Source: Actinomycetes bacterium
Lineage (GTDB): Bacteria > Actinomycetota > Thermoleophilia > Solirubrobacterales > Solirubrobacteraceae
Reading direction: 5' to 3'
Assembly (NCBI GenBank): GCA_021784895.1
Contig: JAJYHG010000029.1
Span: forward strand, 1 to 59,263
DNA: 59,263 nucleotides
Position 1 is the first letter of the stretch; each line of letters begins with the position of its first letter. The position numbers and the translations under genes were made by a program. A model generated the notes under the pieces. It was given only the letters and a program-made list of their open reading frames with translations. It was not told where the DNA came from and did no database searches. Positions 18,920 to 27,550 of this stretch are shown in pieces.

Positions 18920-20044
18920 TCAGGGCGCCACGAACGACGGGTGGGCGATCGCCAGGTAGTGGTCAAACGACCAGCGCACGAAGCGCCGGTTGCTCAGCGC
19001 GATCACCGCCGGCCCGAGCACTCGCGGCGGCACCCGGGGGATCAGGCGCTGCACGCGCAGCATCCACTCGAACTGCCAGCGGTGGGCGGCGCTGAAGGCG
19101 CCGTAGCGGGCCAGCGCCGCGGCCCTGGTCTGGCGGCCGGTGATCACGTCGGCCAGCTCGCGGCCGCAGGCGACGCCGAAGTAGAGCGCGGTGCGAATCC
19201 CCTCGGCAGTGAGCGGCAGGCAGTGCCCGGCTGAGTCGCCGGCGAAGAAGATCCCGCGCTCGGTCGCCTCCTGGATCCGGTGCGGGATCCAGTTGCCCTG
19301 GTAGCCAGCCGCTTCCCGGTCCAGGTCGCGTGCGAGCCGGACCGTCGGCTCCTTCACGTGGAAGCGGGGGTCAAACGACCCCACTCCCACCCGCACCTCG
19401 CCGGCGGCCGGAAAGCTCCAGCCGTAGCCGGCCGGCACGTAGTCGCGGTCGATCCAGACCTCGAGATCATCGCCGCTGCCATGGGGGTGGACCTCCAGGC
19501 CGCGGGACAGGTAGGCGTCGGGCGGCTGGATCGGTGCGCCCGACCCGAGCACCCGGCGCCAGCCGAGCGCGTCCACCACCAGGGCGGCGCGAATGTCGCC
19601 GCGATCGGTGTGGACGGTGCTGGCCGGCCTCGTGCCTCCTGCAGCTGGCCCGGCCGTAGCGGCGCCGTCAACCTTCGCGGTCTCGAACCGGAATCTGCCC
19701 TGCGCAGCCAGCAGGGCACAGAGCTCGCGGTAGTCGAACGTGGAGAAGCTCCACGGCAGGCGGTAGCGGCCCGTGCCCCGGGGCGAGTGGATCACGAGCT
19801 CGTCGAAGCTCTGCCGCTGGGATCCCATCAGCTGCATGGCCTCGAGCCACGGCGTCGGGATCGCACAGGCCGAGGTCTGGCGCTCGCCGATCTCATAGCG
19901 GTCGACCACCAACACGCTCGCGCCCGTGCCCGCAAGCTCCCGGGCAACTGCCAGGCCGGCGAAGCTGGCTCCGCAGATCAGCACGTCACAATCGGCCTGA
20001 AACGGCTGGCGTTCGCTGCCACGCCTGGTCGCGCGGGTGGGCAT
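18920..20044 (-). CDS. FAD-dependent oxidoreductase, geranylgeranyl reductase-like
   Basis: 374 residues. Seen: FAD motif CDVLICGASFAGLAVARELAGTG near residue 18, the GGR-type segment ERQTSACAIPTPW, the GYGWSFPAAGEVRVGVGS strand pair and FAGDSAGHCLPLTAEGIRTALYFG at the second FAD contact. This is the family that includes geranylgeranyl and menaquinone-tail reductases (MenJ-like), so saturation of a prenyl chain is the best guess, though halogenase- or monooxygenase-like relatives cannot be excluded. ATG 20044 is chosen over an upstream start at 20140 because TATCAT lies 8 bases before it on the minus strand and the longer form would run through the rpsA promoter. Convergent with polA, divergent from rpsA. 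Confidence 0.75.
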   Translation of the reverse strand: MPTRATRRGSERQPFQADCDVLICGASFAGLAVARELAGTGASVLVVDRYEIGERQTSACAIPTPWLEAMQLMGSQRQSFDELVIHSPRGTGRYRLPWSFSTFDYRELCALLAAQGRFRFETAKVDGAATAGPAAGGTRPASTVHTDRGDIRAALVVDALGWRRVLGSGAPIQPPDAYLSRGLEVHPHGSGDDLEVWIDRDYVPAGYGWSFPAAGEVRVGVGSFDPRFHVKEPTVRLARDLDREAAGYQGNWIPHRIQEATERGIFFAGDSAGHCLPLTAEGIRTALYFGVACGRELADVITGRQTRAAALARYGAFSAAHRWQFEWMLRVQRLIPRVPPRVLGPAVIALSNRRFVRWSFDHYLAIAHPSFVAP

Positions 20045-20052
20045 GGTGGCCG

Positions 20053-20058
20053 ATGATA
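20053..20058 (-). promoter_or_regulatory. -10 hexamer TATCAT of the reductase gene
   Basis: On the minus strand TATCAT is 8 bases upstream of the ATG at 20044, fitting the short-leader promoter pattern. The divergent rpsA -10 begins about 40 bases away. Confidence 0.5.
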
Positions 20059-20095
20059 GGGGCCAGGTGAGCTGCCGGGCTCCGGCGCCTACGGC

Positions 20096-20101
20096 TACAC
20101 T
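20096..20101 (+). promoter_or_regulatory. -10 hexamer TACACT of rpsA
   Basis: TACACT sits 11 bases before the rpsA ATG; the intervening CAGGGG is purine-rich but the predicted leader is only a few bases. Confidence 0.5.
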
Positions 20102-20112
20102 CAGGGGTCCAC

Positions 20113-21453
20113 ATGTCAACGCTAACCGCTCCCAACCCACCCGAACATTCGGATGTCAAGGTCGTCGAAGGCTCTGACGGCCTGCTGCTCGAGATCGACG
20201 GCAAGATCGTCCCCAACTACGACGCCACGATCCACCCCTTCACCGAGGGCGATGTCGTCACCGGCCACGTCGTGCGGATCGACAACGACGAGGTACTGGT
20301 CGACATCGGCTACAAGTCCGAGGGCGTGATTCCTGCGGGCGAGCTGTCGATCCGCAAGTCAGTCGACCCGAGCACCGAGGTCTCGCTCGGAGAGGAGGTC
20401 GACGCGCTGGTCCTCACCAAGGAGGACCAGGACGGCCGTCTGATTCTCTCCAAGAAGCGGGCCCGCTTCGAAAAGGCCTGGCGGCGGATCGAGGCCGCCG
20501 CCCAGTCGGGAGAGCCGGTCCAGGGAACTGTGATCGAGGTCGTCAAGGGCGGTCTGATCATCGACCTCGGCGTGCGCGGCTTTCTGCCCGCATCGCTGGT
20601 GGACATCAGGCGGGTTGCCAACCTCGACGAGTACATGAGCACAGCGATCGAGTGCAAGGTGATCGAGCTCAACCGCTCCCGCAACAACGTGGTTTTGTCT
20701 CGCCGCGCGGTGCTCGAGGAGCAGCGCAAGGAGGATCGCGAGCGGATCCTCGACCGCCTGCAGCCGGGCCAGGTCGTCGAGGGCATGATCTCCAACATCG
20801 TCGACTTCGGCGCCTTCGTCGACCTCGACGGGATCGACGGCCTGATCCACATCTCAGAGCTCTCCTGGTCGCACGTCAACCACCCGTCCGAGATCCTCAA
20901 GATCGGCGACACGGTGTCGGTCAAGGTGCTCGACATCGACCGTCAGCGCCAGCGCATCTCACTGGGCCTCAAGCAGACCCAGGAGGATCCCTGGCAGCGC
21001 GTGGTCGACACCTACAACATCGGCGACGAGCTCGAGGGCACCGTCACCAAGGTCGTCACCTTCGGCGCGTTTGTCGAAATCCTCGACGGTGTCGAGGGGC
21101 TCGTGCACATCTCCGAGCTGGCCGCGCACCACGTCGAGAACCCGCGCGAGATCATCCAGCCCGGCGACCCCGTGCGCGTCAAGATCCTCGAGATCGACTC
21201 CGAGCGCAGGCGCCTCTCGCTCTCGATCAAACGGGTCGAGGGCCAGGTGCTGCCGGTGCGGCCGATCGTCGCTCCCGCTGCCGACGAGGTCCAGGAGGAT
21301 GACGTGGCGGGCGAGTTCCAAGACCTGCCCGAGCTGGGCCTTTCAGAGGAGGTCTTTGCTGAGCAGCCTGCTCCCAGTGATCCGACTGGCGAGGGCCAGG
21401 AGCCGGTCGAGGAGCTGGCCGAGAAGCCGCTCGCCAGCGAGGTCGAGGCGTAG
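20113..21453 (+). CDS. rpsA: 30S ribosomal protein S1
   Basis: mRNA-binding ribosomal protein with four S1 (OB-fold) repeats: about 37-108 (GDVVTGHVVRIDNDEVLVDIG), 125-190 (VQGTVIEVVKGGLIIDLG), 212-280 (VEGMISNIVDFGAFVDLDGIDG) and 297-367 (LEGTVTKVVTFGAFVEILDGVEG). An acidic Glu/Pro-rich tail follows. 446 residues with four repeats is the usual actinobacterial form, shorter than the six-repeat E. coli protein. The gene has its own promoter and is followed by coaE, a common neighbour in actinobacteria. Confidence 0.95.
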   Translation: MSTLTAPNPPEHSDVKVVEGSDGLLLEIDGKIVPNYDATIHPFTEGDVVTGHVVRIDNDEVLVDIGYKSEGVIPAGELSIRKSVDPSTEVSLGEEVDALVLTKEDQDGRLILSKKRARFEKAWRRIEAAAQSGEPVQGTVIEVVKGGLIIDLGVRGFLPASLVDIRRVANLDEYMSTAIECKVIELNRSRNNVVLSRRAVLEEQRKEDRERILDRLQPGQVVEGMISNIVDFGAFVDLDGIDGLIHISELSWSHVNHPSEILKIGDTVSVKVLDIDRQRQRISLGLKQTQEDPWQRVVDTYNIGDELEGTVTKVVTFGAFVEILDGVEGLVHISELAAHHVENPREIIQPGDPVRVKILEIDSERRRLSLSIKRVEGQVLPVRPIVAPAADEVQEDDVAGEFQDLPELGLSEEVFAEQPAPSDPTGEGQEPVEELAEKPLASEVEA

Positions 21454-21476
21454 CGGACCACCGCCGCCACTGGCGG

Positions 21477-21482
21477 TACGGT
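21477..21482 (+). promoter_or_regulatory. -10 hexamer TACGGT of coaE
   Basis: TACGGT is 7 bases before GTG 21490, which is why that start is preferred over GTG 21481, which overlaps the hexamer. Confidence 0.4.
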
Positions 21483-21489
21483 GAGTGCC

Positions 21490-22098
21490 GTGCCGCCATT
21501 GGTTGCACTGACAGGGGGTCTCGGGGCCGGTAAGTCAACGGCACTCGCGGCGCTTGAACGGCTCGGTGCGGCCGTGATCTCGACCGACGATGTCGTCCAC
21601 GACCTCTACCGGTCAGAGCCCGTAGTCAAGGCGGTGAGCGCGCGCTCGTGCCGGGCTGTGGCGCCCAGTGGCGTCATCTCTCGCGAGGCGGTGGCCGCGC
21701 GTGTATTCGCCGACCCGCGCGAGCGCGAGTGGCTCGAGCAGCTGCTCTGGCCACTCGTGCGCGAGCGGATCTCCGCCTGGCGTGAGGCCACGATCGCGGC
21801 GTCGCTCGAGTCACCGCTGGTGTCGCCCCCCAGCGCGCTGGTGGTGGAGGTGCCGCTGCTGTTTGAGTCGGGCGGAGAGGGGCTATACGACGCGAGCATC
21901 ACAATCCTTGCCGACGACGCGCTGCGCCGCGCCCGCGCCCGCGCCCGCGGTCACCAGGACGTGTCGGCGCGCGAGCGCCGGCAGCTCACCCAGGAGCAGA
22001 AGGCCGCACGTTCGACCTTTGTGGTGGTCAACGACGGCACGATCGAAGAACTGGAGTCGAAATTGTCGGAGCTTCTTGTCATGCTCGCACGAGGATGA
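21490..22098 (+). CDS. coaE: Dephospho-CoA kinase CoaE
   Basis: Last step of CoA synthesis: phosphorylation of the ribose 3' hydroxyl of dephospho-CoA. Seen: P-loop LTGGLGAGKSTAL near the N terminus, ISTDDVVHDLY (the substrate-binding D-x-D/H region), and VVEVPLLFESG near 120, then RARARARGHQDVSARERRQ at the lid. An extra Ser/Pro stretch (AASLESPLVSPPSA) precedes the VPLLFE motif. 202 residues from GTG 21490; GTG 21481 would add three. The ATGA overlap with the next gene implies cotranscription. panB and panC of the same pathway lie 12 kb away. Confidence 0.92.
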   Translation: MPPLVALTGGLGAGKSTALAALERLGAAVISTDDVVHDLYRSEPVVKAVSARSCRAVAPSGVISREAVAARVFADPREREWLEQLLWPLVRERISAWREATIAASLESPLVSPPSALVVEVPLLFESGGEGLYDASITILADDALRRARARARGHQDVSARERRQLTQEQKAARSTFVVVNDGTIEELESKLSELLVMLARG

Positions 22099-22706
22099 GC
22101 GGGGGACGGGCAAGGGCTAAGTTCTGGCGTCGGCGACTGGTGGCGCTGATCACTCTGCTGACGCTCGCTGTGGTGGGGGTGGTCCTCGTCGCGCCACTCG
22201 CTCAGCGCGTGATCGATCACTTCGGCTTACCGCTCCGGTATGCCGGGATCATCCGCCAGCAGGCCGCCCGCCAGCACCTCGATCCGGCGCTGGTCGCGGC
22301 TGTGATCTATGCCGAGACCCGCTTTCGCCCCCGTACCTCGTCCACCGGTGCCGAGGGCCTGATGCAGATCGAGCCGGCCACGGCACGGTTCCTCGCGCAC
22401 CGCACCGGCGGTTACGCCTTCCGTATCTCCGAGCTCGGCGCAGCGCAGGTGAACATCGCCTATGGCAGCTACTACCTCCGCTACCTCCTGAACGCCTACG
22501 ACGGCAGCACGGTGCTGGCCCTTGCTGCCTACAACGGCGGCGAGACCAACGTCGATCACTGGCTGTTTGCTGCCCGCGCCACGCACCGCCGCTTCCTCGC
22601 CCGCGACATCCCGATCTCAGAGACCCGCGCCTACGTCAGCGAGGTGCTCGCCAAGCAGCGCGCCTACCGCCGCCGCTACGCGCGTCAGCTGGGCTACGGC
22701 AGCTGA
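22095..22706 (+). CDS. Membrane-anchored lytic transglycosylase (SLT domain)
   Basis: Predicted peptidoglycan-cleaving enzyme anchored outside the membrane. A basic start (RARAKFWRRR) and a hydrophobic segment at about 15-35 form an uncleaved signal anchor. The SLT/goose-lysozyme-like domain (about 50-190) has the catalytic Glu in VIYAETRFRPRTSSTGAEGLMQIEPAT, then NIAYGSYYLRYLL and ALAAYNGGETNVDHW. The order E...GLMQ...AYNGG is diagnostic of family 1 transglycosylases. Overlaps coaE by four bases. Confidence 0.9.
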   Translation: MSGGRARAKFWRRRLVALITLLTLAVVGVVLVAPLAQRVIDHFGLPLRYAGIIRQQAARQHLDPALVAAVIYAETRFRPRTSSTGAEGLMQIEPATARFLAHRTGGYAFRISELGAAQVNIAYGSYYLRYLLNAYDGSTVLALAAYNGGETNVDHWLFAARATHRRFLARDIPISETRAYVSEVLAKQRAYRRRYARQLGYGS

Positions 22707-22868
22707 GGGCTCACGAAAAACTACTGCGCGCTTTGCCGGCTCGCTCCCGAGCAAAGTTGATAGCTCAAATACTCCTCCGCGGAGGTGTTACGGCCAGCGG
22801 CGGCGCCGGTATCAGCGGCTCTTGGAACGCCTGCCGCGTGACGGACGCGAGGCGGTCACGGCACGGAT

Positions 22869-24037
22869 TCAGTCGTGGACCTGGCGTGCGATGAACGCGG
22901 ACATCCCCGGGACCGTGAACGCGACTCTTCCATGTTCCGGGGCGTAGATCAGGCCTTTCGCGATCAATGATGCACGTGTCGGTCCCAGGCTGGCCGGCTT
23001 CCGGGAGAGTCGTGCCGCGATCTCGCTGGAGGGACTGCCAGCGTCTTGGTCGTCGGCCATCGCCCGCAGGTACGACTGCTCGGCGCGGGTCGCGCGATCC
23101 CACCGGACACGGAAGAAACCGTTGTCCAGATCGTTGGTGCCGCGCGCGACACCGAGTTCAGCATCTCGTAGCTCGATGGCAGGTCCGTGCGCAACGTTCC
23201 ACGCTTCCTGCCCGAACTGCTGAAGGAAATACGGGTACCGCCCGGCGGCGTCAACAACAACCGAGATCGCGTCGCTGTCCCAGCGAGCGTGCTCGAGCGC
23301 CGCGGGGATCATTAACGCTTCGCCTGCCGCCGCGGCATCGAGCTGCTGTACTTGCATGTAGCGGAACCGCTCGGCATACAACTTCGCCTCCGCGAGAATC
23401 CGTGGCACGCTCGGCAGGCCAGCGAACGCGAGCAGCACACGCCAGTCGTCCTGGGCGGCGGCGTGAGCGATCGAGCAGAGCGTGCCCAATTCGCCGGAAC
23501 CAAGATCCTGTGCTTCATCGACAAGCACGGCAAGACCGACACCCTCTTCCGCGCTTGCATCAGCCAGATCGTGGATCAGCTTCTTCAGGTCAGGGTCCAG
23601 AATGCCGGCGTCCGCCCCACCACCAGCGGCATCGGCGAGATCCACACTGAACGTCCACGTGCCGTGAGGTCATATGAAGCCTTGAAACTCAGGGCCGTAT
23701 TGAGCGCCTTGAGCAGCCGTCGCCCCGCCCCTGGGCGGGCAAGATCTGACAACGGCTCATACAACGCCTCGCCGAGCAACTCCCGCAGAGCCTTGCCGGT
23801 ACCGGCCTCGATCTGCGCAACAACCCACCTGCGGCTGCTCGCCATACGCCGAAACTCGGACAACAACACGGTCTTACCGACCCCGCGCAGGCCGTACGGG
23901 ACGACAGGCTGGTCGGTCCGCCCGATCTGCGCGCGCCTCAACGACGTTTCCCACACGGCGAGTGCGGCATCACGACCGACCAAAGCGGCAGGCTTCCGCC
24001 CAGCACCAGGCGAATACGGGTTGTGGACAGGGTCCAC
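22869..24037 (-). pseudogene. AAA-family ATPase broken by a single frameshift
   Basis: Two minus-strand frames together make one ATP-binding protein. Part 1 (24037 to about 23665) has ALVGRDAAL, Walker A GLRGVGKTVLLSEF and ends in KASYDLT. Part 2, one frame over (about 23665 to 22869), continues GTWTFSVDLADAAGGG, Walker B LAVLVDEAQDL, then a lid and a winged-helix-like C terminus ending in FIARQVHD. Removing one missing base near 23661-23668 restores a continuous ~390-residue protein of the orc1/cdc6-like 'ATP-binding protein' group common in actinobacteria. No slippery sequence is visible, so decay is more likely than programmed frameshifting; a sequencing error remains possible. The start GTG 24037 is provisional. 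Confidence 0.75.
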
Positions 24038-24129
24038 TGCACATGACTATGGCAATGTCTAGGTGCGAGTATCGTTTTCATATCTCTACTTAGCTTTTCC
24101 TGGGTCTTGCTGCCCCGCCATGTTGCGCT

Positions 24130-24587
24130 CACGGCCCGCTCCGCGTAGAAACCCTCGCAGTCGGCTGCTGCGCGAACCGCGAGCTCCTCGACCTGCCGCG
24201 TGCCGAGCCCCAGCCCGGTCCGGTCGTGGACCTGGCGGGTGCCGTGCTCAGAGGATCCTGCCGCCGAGTAGATCGCCGCCAGACGCCTGACCCCGTGTGA
24301 AGCCTGCTCCTCGGGTAGGTTGAGCACCCCGTCAGCGACATACCGGTTCTGCTCGCCGCGCTGCTGCCGATACGCGAGCCGGGTGACCGACACCTCCCCG
24401 AACACCGACTGAAGCGGACGGCGATGCTCACGTTCAAGCGCCCGGCGCTCGGTCCCGTGCTCGTCACAGACCTGCTCCGTAGGCGCTGCTCGCGGTGCGA
24501 GCGGAGATCGAGGTGAGCCTGCAACAAGAGCCGCAACAGCTCCCGCCCGTCAGTTTCCAACCGGCACTCAAACTGGGAGTGCTCCAT
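24130..24587 (-). mobile_element. ISKra4-family transposase fragment (N-terminal part, frameshifted)
   Basis: Minus-strand remnants in two frames. The first (from 24587) reads QFECRLETDGRELLRLLLQ then AHLDLRSHREQRLRS. After a shift near 24470-24480 the other frame continues VCDEHGTERRALERE, VFGEVSVTRLAYRQQ, LNLPEEQASHGVRRLAA and TGLGLGTRQVEELAVRAA. These are characteristic of the N-terminal third of ISKra4-type transposases. The match stops near FYAERA at about 24133; the catalytic C-terminal half is absent, so the element is dead and truncated. No clear terminal inverted repeats were found. Confidence 0.7.
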
Positions 24588-24756
24588 CCCGCCCGCGGCC
24601 GTCGCGGCGAGTCAGTGAACGATCCGCTCAAACCGCTACCGCGCACGCGAGCGCGAGAACGCGCCGCTCGGCTCCGAGACCGGCCGATCTGCTACCGCAC
24701 GCTGCGCATGCAGGGAATCGTCAGTCGCCGCCAGGCCTGCCGCGGCTCCCGCCACA

Positions 24757-24796
24757 CCCCGCGCCCGCGACGCCCCGCGCCCGCGATGCCCCGCGC
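24757..24796. repeat. 16-bp tandem repeat, 2.5 copies
   Basis: Units at 24757-24772 and 24773-24788 (CCCCGCGCCCGCGAYG, one difference), with a partial third copy to 24796. Low-complexity GC repeat in the decayed island. Confidence 0.7.
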
Positions 24797-24810
24797 AGGC
24801 GGCCCAAACC

Positions 24811-24841
24811 GACAAACTGCTCGCGCTCGGTGCAGTTTGTC
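24811..24841. repeat. Perfect 10-bp inverted repeat with 11-base loop
   Basis: GACAAACTGC (24811-24820) and GCAGTTTGTC (24832-24841). Could be a relic terminator or an element end; the arms are much less GC-rich than the surroundings. Confidence 0.5.
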
Positions 24842-25072
24842 AGGTTGAGCCGGTTGGCCCACGCTCGCCGGGGCCGGCCCAGCGCCCGTGTGCGCCTCCA
24901 CGAACTGCACCTCAAGACAGTTTTGCCTTCAAGGTCGCCGTGTACCCAGGACGGGCGCCGCTGTACGGCTCGACCGCGACTGCCTCATCCCACACGGCGG
25001 CAGCTGCCGAAGCATCGGTGCCAGCCATCACGTCGGGAGGCCCGCGGACCTCCTACAGCGAACGGAAGATCG

Positions 25073-25866
25073 TCATGCGTTGAGACGCGCAAAGACCTCG
25101 TCAAGCCGGGACGGGTGGATCGCCAACAGGTTTCCAGCTTGTTGCGCAGATTCGGTCTCGAGCCGGCGAGTGCGCCAGTCGTAGGAGAAGGTTGTATAGC
25201 CCATGCCAGCCAGCAGATCACGTATTTCACGGCCCCCGTCCCAGATCTCCGCGAGCACCACCGGCCGGTGCTCACCCAGAAACCTTGCGGCTCCCCTGAG
25301 GACGTTCAGGTCCTGCCCCTCCGCGTCTATCTTCATGATCGGCAAACCGGTGGGCACAAGCATGAGACTGTCCAAGCGTGCCACCTCGACTGTGAGCTGC
25401 CCAGCAGGCCCAATGTGCGCCGTCACGTCCTCGTCTGTGAGCTGGGTGGTCCCGTCCCAGTCGGCGAGGGCCAGCCGGTGGACTTCCCCGGTGATCCCGT
25501 TCCGGGCCAGATTCAGCTCCGCAATCGAGGCAGCACGTGGGTTGGGCTCGAAGGCGACAACACGTGCGCCGTGCTAGCCCGCGGTGACAGCGTAGAGCCC
25601 GAGGTTGGCGCCGACGTCTATCAGAGTGTCACCAGCGGCAGCGACGGCTGCGACAAACTGCTGGTCGCGGACCTCTGTGTACCCCGTCGCGAGCAGGCAG
25701 CCAGCGTGATTGCTCCACGGGGAAGGAGCATCGATCCGCCTGTGGGAAGATCGACTACGCCCTCTCGCCTCGCGAAGTGCTTGGCTACGGTCCATCGCCA
25801 GTATCGCAGCACCGCGAGCGCCATCGACGTGTCCGACACATTGAGCCGGACGACGGTCAGCGTCAT
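25073..25866 (-). pseudogene. FkbM-family methyltransferase, inactivated by a frameshift and an in-frame stop
   Basis: SAM-dependent O-methyltransferase family of polysaccharide and secondary-metabolite clusters. The minus-strand frame from 25866 (MTLTVVRLNVSDTS, LPTGGSMLLPRGAITLAA) loses one base near 25695. The next frame gives LATGYTEVRDQQFV and SAM motif I TLIDVGANLGLYAVTAG, which then meets TAG at 25574-25576. The same frame continues without interruption as HGARVVAFEPNPRAASIAEL, the family Lys-Asp motif PIMKIDAEGQDLNVLRGA and VVLAEIWDG, to the stop at 25073. Two independent lesions argue for genuine decay rather than sequencing error. The stop may derive from CAG (Gln). Confidence 0.8.
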
Positions 25867-26001
25867 CGCCCGAACACGTGCGAGGGGCTTCAGGGGTGCG
25901 GGCAGGGCGGCCGCGGACTGGTTCAGCCACGCGAGCGTGCGCTCAAATCTCTATTCGTCACGCCTCACAAAGCGAGTCTAACCGGGCTCGTGCACTGCTG
26001 G

Positions 26002-26017
26002 GTGTAGACGTCTACAC
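26002..26017. repeat. Perfect 16-bp palindrome, operator-like
   Basis: GTGTAGACGTCTACAC is self-complementary over all 16 bases. It lies at the start end of the FkbM pseudogene and about 340 bases before the next plus-strand gene. A regulator-binding site is plausible; no cognate regulator is adjacent. Confidence 0.5.
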
Positions 26018-26053
26018 GCAGCGATCTGAGCCGTTCCCCCGCCGCCAACCTTT

Positions 26054-26082
26054 TCGTCTATGCCGGCCCCTCGTCTATGCCG
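26054..26082. repeat. 12-bp direct repeat, 17-bp period
   Basis: TCGTCTATGCCG occurs at 26054-26065 and 26071-26082, separated by GCCCC. Possibly paired binding sites or a small duplication. Confidence 0.5.
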
Positions 26083-26354
26083 TGTTGGGCTCGACACCGC
26101 CGGAGATCCGCGTCACGCGGGAGCTGCGCGTCCTGGCAGGCATGAGCCGCCTCTTGGCTCTGTGTGACGACCGGGATCGGGGACGGTGATGTGAGGCTGT
26201 GTGATGTGTTCAAACCGCGGATGGCGGCCGACGGGGTCGGTTCTGCTGGGCTCGATGACACCTAATCTGCTAGCTGAGATAAAGTATTACGATAGCTATT
26301 CAGCTGCCGCAGAAACCGTCGACACGGCGGCGTGAGCAGGAAGTTGACGACGGC

Positions 26355-27503
26355 GTGATCCACGACGCCAGGGCCCGCCAGCGCAGGCACCGCGCGGGCG
26401 CGGCGATCGTGCTGGCCGCAGCTGCTGCCGGGGCTCTGCTGCTCGCCTCCGGCGGGAGCGGTGCCGGGCGCGGGATCTCGCACCGGCCCGCCCACCGCCG
26501 CCCGCCTGGACGCCAGGCCGCGGGCGGCGCCCAGCTGCGACCGGTGGTGGTGATGCGCGGCTTGCGCCGGTCCGCCGCGTACGCGGCGGACGGAAGCCTC
26601 TATGTCACCCAGCAGCTGAACGCATACGGGCTGGCACCCGTCGATGCGCTGTGGCGGGTGAGCCCGGCCTCCGGGCGGATCCGCGCGAGCAGGCCGCTTG
26701 ACGGCACGTTCAGCCAGGCGCTCATGGCCAGCGGCTCGCTGTGGGTCACCAGCACCTCAGGGGCCCGGTCTTGGCTTTGGCGTTTGGACCCGGCGTCGCT
26801 GGCCGTCGACGAGAGGCTGCTGCTGGGCTCAAACGGCGACGGCAGCGGGGAGGCGGCCCCGACGCTCACAGCCGCGGGTGGATGGCTCTGGATCGGCGAC
26901 CTGGACCGGCTGATAAGAGTCTCCAGCGCGACCGGGGCGGTCACCGAGACGATCCACGTCCCAGGCGCCGGAGGGATTGGTGTCGCATCCAACCCGAGCG
27001 GGGGCGTGCTGCTTGACAGTGAAGGACGCCAGATCGCCCACATCCAGCGGCGTGACCCGCGCACCGGCAGGCTGCTGCGGCAGTCCGCGCCGATCGGGAG
27101 CGTCTCATTTCCCTATGTCGGTGGTGTCTACGGCGACAGTGTCTGGGTCAGCAACGCCACGGGCATGGCCGGCTACGTCCAGCGCTTCTCGCTCGCGACG
27201 CTGAAGCCCACCCGCTTTGCCGGTGCCAAACCGCACCCGGGTGTGACGATGCCGCCGGCGATCCTCGGGGCCAACGGCATCAGGGCGCAGATGCTCGACG
27301 GGATCCTATGGGTCACCCAGCCGGCCGGCGGGCGCCAGCTCAACTACTGCGCCAACCCGCTCAACGGGGCGACCCGTGCATCGCTTCAGTTCGGACCAGA
27401 GGCGCAGCTGCTCACCGCCGGGGCCGGTCACGTCTACTACGTCCAGAACGCGCAAGCTCGCTACGAGACGCTCGACTCCGTGAGGATCAGCCCGCGCTGC
27501 TGA
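26355..27503 (+). CDS. Secreted or membrane-anchored beta-propeller-like protein
   Basis: 382 residues. Arg-rich start and an Ala-rich hydrophobic segment (about 14-32) act as a signal peptide or anchor; no lipobox Cys is visible. The rest resembles a YVTN/SMP-30-type propeller, with repeating blades such as GSLYVTQQL, GSLWVTSTSG, GGWLWIGDLDRLIRV, DSVWVSNATG and GILWVTQPAGG spaced roughly 45-55 residues. Two Cys near the C terminus (NYCANP and the terminal RC) could form a disulfide. GTG start preceded by CAGGAAG. No enzymatic motif; a binding or structural role outside the cell is inferred. Confidence 0.7.
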   Translation: MIHDARARQRRHRAGAAIVLAAAAAGALLLASGGSGAGRGISHRPAHRRPPGRQAAGGAQLRPVVVMRGLRRSAAYAADGSLYVTQQLNAYGLAPVDALWRVSPASGRIRASRPLDGTFSQALMASGSLWVTSTSGARSWLWRLDPASLAVDERLLLGSNGDGSGEAAPTLTAAGGWLWIGDLDRLIRVSSATGAVTETIHVPGAGGIGVASNPSGGVLLDSEGRQIAHIQRRDPRTGRLLRQSAPIGSVSFPYVGGVYGDSVWVSNATGMAGYVQRFSLATLKPTRFAGAKPHPGVTMPPAILGANGIRAQMLDGILWVTQPAGGRQLNYCANPLNGATRASLQFGPEAQLLTAGAGHVYYVQNAQARYETLDSVRISPRC

Positions 27504-27550
27504 GGCAGGGGCGGCACCTGGCCGCGCCCGTCGCAGCGCGGGCAGCGCGC

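Larger units (their letters stand above)
24588..25072. other. Non-coding remnant DNA with short repeats
   Basis: About 480 bases without a supportable gene. They contain a 16-base tandem repeat (24757-24796) and a 10-base inverted repeat (24811-24841). Open frames on the plus strand here are antisense shadows without motifs. Probably debris of the transposase fragment and its former flanks. Confidence 0.5.
25867..26354. other. Intergenic region with operator-like palindrome and AT-rich promoter patch
   Basis: About 490 bases between the FkbM pseudogene and the secreted protein gene. Apart from the palindrome (26002-26017) and direct repeat (26054-26082), it contains an AT-rich patch at about 26270-26305 (GATAAAGTATTACGATAGC) that is the best promoter candidate for the downstream gene. 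I recognise no gene. Confidence 0.5.

Noticed and set aside
18920-20044. Geranylgeranyl-reductase-like gene as part of a carotenoid cluster
   Set aside because: No phytoene synthase, desaturase or prenyltransferase lies nearby, so a carotenoid role is not supported.
20045-20140. Upstream start at 20140 for the reductase gene
   Set aside because: Would place its coding sequence through the rpsA promoter and start codon; ATG 20044 has a -10 hexamer at the right distance.
24830-25981. 383-codon plus-strand open frame in the decay island
   Set aside because: Lies antisense to the FkbM pseudogene, whose minus-strand protein similarity is clear; the plus frame has no motifs or ribosome-binding site.
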